DNA of 9,943 nucleotides from CANJQH01 sp031368515. GTDB taxonomy: Bacteria > Chloroflexota > Anaerolineae > J036 > Brachytrichaceae. The stretch spans positions 1-9,943 of the forward strand of contig JANMNW010000565.1 in the NCBI GenBank assembly GCA_031368515.1. The letters are read 5' to 3'. Positions within the stretch are counted from its first letter, which is position 1. Every line of letters begins with the position of its first letter. Made by a program: the position numbers and the translations under genes. The notes under the pieces were generated by a model. The model had not been told where the DNA came from and made no database searches. It saw only the letters and a list, made by a program, of their open reading frames with translations. Positions 6,631 through 9,943 of the stretch are shown piece by piece.

Positions 6631-6668
6631 ATGCACGGCGCGTTGCAATCTGATGTCCGTCCGTGCAT
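6631..6668. repeat. Inverted repeat downstream of the LysM gene
   Basis: ATGCACGG (6631-6638) and CCGTGCAT (6661-6668) are a perfect 8-bp inverted repeat around a 22-nt centre, 12 nt past the LysM stop. There is no U-tract on either side, so it is not a standard intrinsic terminator. It may be a transcript 3'-end hairpin, a protein site, or chance. Confidence 0.4.
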
Positions 6669-6680
6669 CGCAGTGAGATG

Positions 6681-8087
6681 TTACGGCAATGGTGTGTTGG
6701 TAGGGGGCGGGCGAATCAGCGTAAACCGTCGCACATTGCTGATCGGGCTCAAGTCGTTATACACCGGCTGGCCGCTGGCCATGGTGCCAACTTTTTGCCG
6801 CACTTGCACCCACCACGCCATGCTTCGCTCAGTCTCACCCGCAATCAAGTCGCCGCTCAATCGGATTGATGTTTCTTTTGTCTCGAAGATGGGCACCGTG
6901 ATGGCGCCTGCCGGCTGTATTTGAACAACATACCATTCGTTGGCCTTTAGCGCGCCGACCGACAGCCACTCAAGGCTAAACGCCGCCACATCGATTTTTG
7001 CGTTGTCGACCGGCACCAAGGCCACGGGCGCAGCGTAGCTGGAGGGGCTTGTCGGCGCGCTGATCACATAGGCTGTGGCTTCGGCAAGCACCGCTGCCCC
7101 TGCGCGCGAAATGTTGAGCTTGACGCCCACCTGAATCAAACATTGCTGGTTGAGGTTGAGATCCGGGTTTTGCCGGATGATGTCATCGACGCTGATCTGA
7201 TAACGTTCGGCAATGGTGCTGCATGTGTCGCCGCTCTTGACTTCATGTGTGAGATTGGCCCCCAGCGTTGGTTGTGGCTGCGGTGTGACATCTGCGGCGG
7301 GTGTTTCGCTTGGCCCAGGCGTGGCTGTTGGCGGCGGGATAAGCACCTTGTCGCCCAACTGAATACGCGTGCATGTGGTGTCGTTTAGATTGTTGATGCG
7401 CAGAAATTCGCTGTAGGGCACTTTGAAACGCTGCGCGATCTGGCTGCAGGTATCGCCGGCCACGATGGTGTATTCCTCGGGCGGCACGGGCGTTCGGGTG
7501 GGGAAAACTGCCGCAACTGTAGGCGGCGCCGGCGCGGCGAACGTGGGGATGGGCGTGGGCACGACAAGCTTGGGCGCATCGGGTTGCGCGGCAATGGTTG
7601 GGGGTGTGCCGGATCGGCCATTACTCACGCGGGTGGTGTCGGCGACTCTGCTTGACAGCAGATAGGCGCCGCCGCCCAACACGGCGATGATCACCGCAAC
7701 CACGCCCAGCACGCCCCAAGGGATCTCCGGACGTTGGCGCGAGGGCCGCATGCGCTGGGTCGCCCGCTCGCGCATGCGTGCGCTGGCGGCGGCACCCGCA
7801 TCGCGGCGCGCCGCCGCGCTGTTGGGGCCGGATCTGATGCCGCCGCTGGAAGGGCTGGCGCCTGCCGCGGCAGATGTGTCGTTGCCGGCGACTTTGTCCG
7901 CGCCCGCCTCTGCTGAGCGTTCGCGCTCGCGCCGCACGGCCGCTTCCATTTCCGCTTTGGGGATGGCCTGGGTTTCGCCAAACACATGCCCGCAGATTTC
8001 GCAGGTCGGTTCGGCGCTCTCGACGCGCGAGCCGCAAGCCGGGCAGCGTTTGTAGACTGGGCGGCGCGCGCCCTTGCGATCTTCCAT
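6681..8087 (-). CDS. Membrane-anchored protein with N-terminal zinc ribbon and two LysM domains
   Basis: This 468-residue protein has clear modules. Residues 15-33 form a zinc ribbon (CPACG, 13 residues, then CEICG). Residues 40-120 are a charged, Ala/Arg-rich linker. A single membrane helix lies at about 124-144. A Thr/Pro-rich stalk (160-205) precedes LysM 1 (about 205-251, YTIVAGDTCSQIAQRF), a second Pro/Thr linker (251-278), LysM 2 (about 280-326, HEVKSGDTCSTIAERY), and a beta-rich C-terminal domain (352-457) that looks Ig/FnIII-like. LysM domains bind N-acetylglucosamine polymers such as peptidoglycan. The N-terminal ribbon should be cytoplasmic and the LysM part outside, giving a wall-to-cytoplasm tether. 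Each LysM has two cysteines (C214/C239, C289/C316) that could form disulfides. It starts 7 nt after the HD gene and is probably co-transcribed. No catalytic domain is seen. Confidence 0.9.
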   Translation of the reverse strand: MEDRKGARRPVYKRCPACGSRVESAEPTCEICGHVFGETQAIPKAEMEAAVRRERERSAEAGADKVAGNDTSAAAGASPSSGGIRSGPNSAAARRDAGAAASARMRERATQRMRPSRQRPEIPWGVLGVVAVIIAVLGGGAYLLSSRVADTTRVSNGRSGTPPTIAAQPDAPKLVVPTPIPTFAAPAPPTVAAVFPTRTPVPPEEYTIVAGDTCSQIAQRFKVPYSEFLRINNLNDTTCTRIQLGDKVLIPPPTATPGPSETPAADVTPQPQPTLGANLTHEVKSGDTCSTIAERYQISVDDIIRQNPDLNLNQQCLIQVGVKLNISRAGAAVLAEATAYVISAPTSPSSYAAPVALVPVDNAKIDVAAFSLEWLSVGALKANEWYVVQIQPAGAITVPIFETKETSIRLSGDLIAGETERSMAWWVQVRQKVGTMASGQPVYNDLSPISNVRRFTLIRPPPTNTPLP

Positions 8088-8094
8088 GCGCGCA

Positions 8095-8679
8095 TTAAGC
8101 CTGTTTTACGCCGTCCAACCCCAGCGTGACGGCATTGCCCTGCATGGCGGTCAGCACGTTTTGGATGTGCTCGTCGAGCGGCACGCCCAGGCGTTCGGTT
8201 GCCCGTTCGATTTCATCGCGATGCACGCCTGCGGCAAAACCTTTTTCTTTCCACTTCTTTTTGATCGATGACACCTGCACATCGGCGATGTTTTTGCTCG
8301 GCCGCACAAATGCGACCGCGGCGACAAAGCCGGTCAACTCGTCGACCGCCACAAGCGTCTTTTCCATGGCTGTTTCTGGAACGACGCCGGTGCGCTCGGT
8401 CGCATGCGCAAGAATCGCCTTGAGTATTTCCTCGTCCCAGCCCAAGCCACGCAGATGCTCCACACCCGTCACTGGGTGGCCCGTGCTCAGGTCTGGATAG
8501 CGCTGATAGTCAAAGTCGTGGATCAATCCGACGATGCCCCATTGCTCAACATCGCCGCCATAGCGCGGCGCATACCACCGCATGGCTGTTTCGACAGATA
8601 ACATGTGCCGCTGCAATGCCGGGTCAGTTGTCCATTCGGTCACGATTGCCCAGGCTTCATCTCGGGTGTGCTTTGCCAT
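8095..8679 (-). CDS. HD-domain metal-dependent phosphohydrolase
   Basis: The 194-residue protein carries the HD-superfamily metal ligands in order: H25 in RHMLSVE, the H54-D55 pair in GLIHDFDY, H92 in ILAHATE and D113 in VAVDELTG. HD enzymes hydrolyse phosphate esters, often of nucleotides, using one or two divalent metals. The chain is soluble and cytoplasmic, about 190 residues, and matches the compact HDIG-type proteins common in many bacteria. The substrate is unknown. Conserved-looking stretches VRPSKN (125-130) and SSIKKKWKEKGFAAGV (137-152) may form part of the substrate pocket. It is the first gene of a two-gene unit with the LysM protein. An extended -10-like sequence lies just upstream. 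The ATG at 8679 has no Shine-Dalgarno sequence before it. Confidence 0.9.
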   Translation of the reverse strand: MAKHTRDEAWAIVTEWTTDPALQRHMLSVETAMRWYAPRYGGDVEQWGIVGLIHDFDYQRYPDLSTGHPVTGVEHLRGLGWDEEILKAILAHATERTGVVPETAMEKTLVAVDELTGFVAAVAFVRPSKNIADVQVSSIKKKWKEKGFAAGVHRDEIERATERLGVPLDEHIQNVLTAMQGNAVTLGLDGVKQA

Positions 8680-8688
8680 CGCTGCGGG

Positions 8689-8697
8689 AGTCTAACA
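8689..8697 (-). promoter_or_regulatory. Extended -10-like element for the HD/LysM gene pair
   Basis: The minus strand reads TGTTAGACT, an extended -10 form (TGn followed by TAGACT), ending 9 nt before the ATG of the HD gene. No good -35 is seen at the usual distance, which extended -10 promoters can tolerate. The match may be chance. Confidence 0.33.
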
Positions 8698-8746
8698 GAG
8701 TTGGCGGGGGCTCAGACGCATTGCAAGTGTGGCATGGGCATGGCGT

Positions 8747-8752
8747 TATAGT
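8747..8752 (+). promoter_or_regulatory. -10 box (TATAGT) for the aminotransferase gene
   Basis: TATAGT matches five of six positions of the -10 consensus and ends 12 nt before the ATG at 8765. The best -35-like hexamer, TTGCAA (8721-8726), sits 20 nt upstream, which is longer than ideal. If real, the transcript starts near 8759 and is near-leaderless. Confidence 0.4.
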
Positions 8753-8764
8753 CTTAAGCCATCA

Positions 8765-9943
8765 ATGATCAATGAACTCTTTCTTTCCGAAACGCAAATG
8801 GCCTTGAGACCGGGCTTGCTCGACCTGGGGTTGGGTCATCCCGACCCGGGGCTTCTGCCTGCGGAGGAATTGCGCGAGTCGGCAGATCGGGTGTTTGCGC
8901 GCTTTGGCGTGCATGCGCTCAACTATGGTTGGGCCGCTGGCCCCGGCCCACTGCTCGACTGGCTGTGTGCGCGCGCAGCCAAGCAGGAGGGCAGGGACAT
9001 TCGGCCCGATCAAATCGCGCTATCGGCCGGGATATCGCAAGCGCTGGACACGTTGCTCAAACTGAACACGGCGCCAGGCGATGGGGCATTGGTCGAATCG
9101 CCTGTATATCATCTGGCCGTGCGCGTCTTGCGCGATCATCCGCTGCGCATCGAAGCGGTCGCTTCTGATGATGACGGCCTGGATCCGGAGCAGTTTGGTG
9201 ATGCTATTCGTCGTCTGCGGGCAAGTGGCGTTCGCCCGCGCGTGCTGTATTGCGTGCCCACGCACAATAACCCCAGCGGCCGTTCCTGGAGCATGGCGCG
9301 CCGGCAGGCAATTGTGGAGATTGCGGCGCGCGAAAGCGTGCTCATTCTCGAAGACGATGCCTATCGCGAATTGACGTATGACCACGTTGTGCAGCCGTCT
9401 CTTTGGTCGATGGCGCCCGCGGGGGTCGTCGCGCGCATGGGCTCTTTTTCGAAATCGCTGGCGCCAGGCCTGCGCGTCGGTTGGATCACCGCCAGCGCGG
9501 CGATTATTCAAGGCATCACCAGCAGCGGCTTGTTTGACAGCGGCGGCGGTATCGTGCAATTTCCGGCAACCATGATTGCCGCCTATGTTGATGATTATGA
9601 TTTTGGCGCGCATGTGACGCGTTTGTGCGTGGCTTACCGTCAACGCCGCGATGCACTGCTGGGTGCGCTTGCTCAAGAGGCGCCGGGCTGCAAGATGAAA
9701 ACTCCGGCGGGCGGCTTCTTTGTGTGGGTACGCATCCCCGATGCAATCGATCAAGATGTGCTGTTGGCGCGCGCCGAAGCCAGCGGCGTGTCGTTTCTTC
9801 GCGGCACGCGCTTTTTCGCCGGCGATAGCATGCCCGGAAGAAACCACATCCGGCTGTGTTTTGCAATGCTGGGCCCGGAGCAGCTGCGCGAGGGCGCGCG
9901 CCGCCTGGCCATTGCCCTGCGCGCCGCTACGGGATCAAAATAG
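8765..9943 (+). CDS. PLP-dependent aminotransferase, LysN/Aro8 (2-aminoadipate transaminase-like) type
   Basis: This is a fold-type I aminotransferase of 392 residues from the ATG at 8765. Expected role: transfer of an amino group between an amino acid and a 2-oxo acid, with aromatic, branched-chain or 2-aminoadipate substrates typical of the group. Signatures numbered from this ATG: DLGLGHPDPGLLP (20-32) at the N-terminus, HNNPSG (167-172) with the PLP-contacting Asn, EDDAYREL (196-203) with the PLP-ring Asp and Tyr, SFSKSLAPGLRVGW (227-240) with Schiff-base Lys230, and HIRLCFA (361-367) with the carboxylate-binding Arg363. There is no GntR-type DNA-binding domain before it, so it is a stand-alone enzyme and not a MocR regulator. 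A GTG at 8729 would add 12 residues, but it lies upstream of the likely -10 box. The TAG stop is the last codon of the window. Confidence 0.92.
   Translation: MINELFLSETQMALRPGLLDLGLGHPDPGLLPAEELRESADRVFARFGVHALNYGWAAGPGPLLDWLCARAAKQEGRDIRPDQIALSAGISQALDTLLKLNTAPGDGALVESPVYHLAVRVLRDHPLRIEAVASDDDGLDPEQFGDAIRRLRASGVRPRVLYCVPTHNNPSGRSWSMARRQAIVEIAARESVLILEDDAYRELTYDHVVQPSLWSMAPAGVVARMGSFSKSLAPGLRVGWITASAAIIQGITSSGLFDSGGGIVQFPATMIAAYVDDYDFGAHVTRLCVAYRQRRDALLGALAQEAPGCKMKTPAGGFFVWVRIPDAIDQDVLLARAEASGVSFLRGTRFFAGDSMPGRNHIRLCFAMLGPEQLREGARRLAIALRAATGSK

Larger units (their letters stand above)
6444..6680. other. Intergenic region between the LysM and zinc-ribbon genes
   Basis: This 237-nt stretch is visibly richer in A and T than the flanking genes and has no convincing coding frame. 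It holds the inverted repeat at 6631-6668, a perfect 10-bp palindrome ACAAATTTGT at 6600-6609, a smaller inverted repeat CGTCGA/TCGACG at 6527-6546, and the promoter of the zinc-ribbon gene at 6456-6483. I see no tRNA or known riboswitch fold. Confidence 0.5.

Noticed and set aside
6484..6924. Plus-strand frame crossing the intergenic region into the LysM gene
   Set aside because: Half of it is antisense to the LysM protein, no motif is visible, and there is no ribosome site or convincing promoter.
8765..9943. MocR/GntR-type transcription regulator
   Set aside because: The aminotransferase domain is similar to that of MocR proteins, but the chain begins at the enzyme domain with no winged-helix segment before it.

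Overview
The window looks like a piece of a GC-rich bacterial chromosome, most plausibly a member of the Chloroflexota. The best clue is the LysM protein: a cytoplasmic zinc ribbon, one membrane helix, Thr/Pro-rich linkers and cysteine-containing LysM domains are a combination I associate with that phylum. This is an inference, because there is no rRNA or tRNA to anchor it. Nine genes run on the minus strand and one on the plus strand, densely packed. I see no mobile element, CRISPR array, tRNA or rRNA.

Reading down the minus strand: (1) 8679-8095 HD-domain hydrolase, followed 7 nt later by (2) 8087-6681 LysM membrane protein. (3) A roughly 240-nt, comparatively AT-rich intergenic stretch carries a near-consensus promoter for (4) 6443-6231, a 70-residue zinc-ribbon protein, which is followed by an intrinsic terminator at 6147-6178. 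(5) 6116-3833 is a complete moaA-moaC-moaD-moaE block. It makes cyclic pyranopterin monophosphate (MoaA, MoaC) and then molybdopterin (MoaD/MoaE synthase). (6) It continues without a break into three envelope-glycan type genes: a large GT-C-like membrane protein (3836-1752), a GT4 glycosyltransferase (1742-549) and a SAM methyltransferase (552-1, cut by the window edge). Three junctions in this block are 4-nt ATGA overlaps (moaC/moaD, moaE/GT-C, GT4/methyltransferase), and moaA and moaC abut exactly, so the seven genes read as one translationally coupled unit. On the plus strand, 8765-9943 is a PLP-dependent aminotransferase of the LysN/Aro8 type, diverging from the HD gene across an 85-nt gap.

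No wholly new system stands out; most genes are recognisable. The points worth a second look are: a MoaD whose tail is GGGS rather than the required terminal Gly-Gly; cofactor genes joined in one operon to glycan genes; a recurring arrangement of -10-like hexamers only 9-12 nt before start codons with almost no Shine-Dalgarno sequences, suggesting near-leaderless transcripts; and a moaC ribosome site written in the codons of MoaA's functional Gly-Gly tail.
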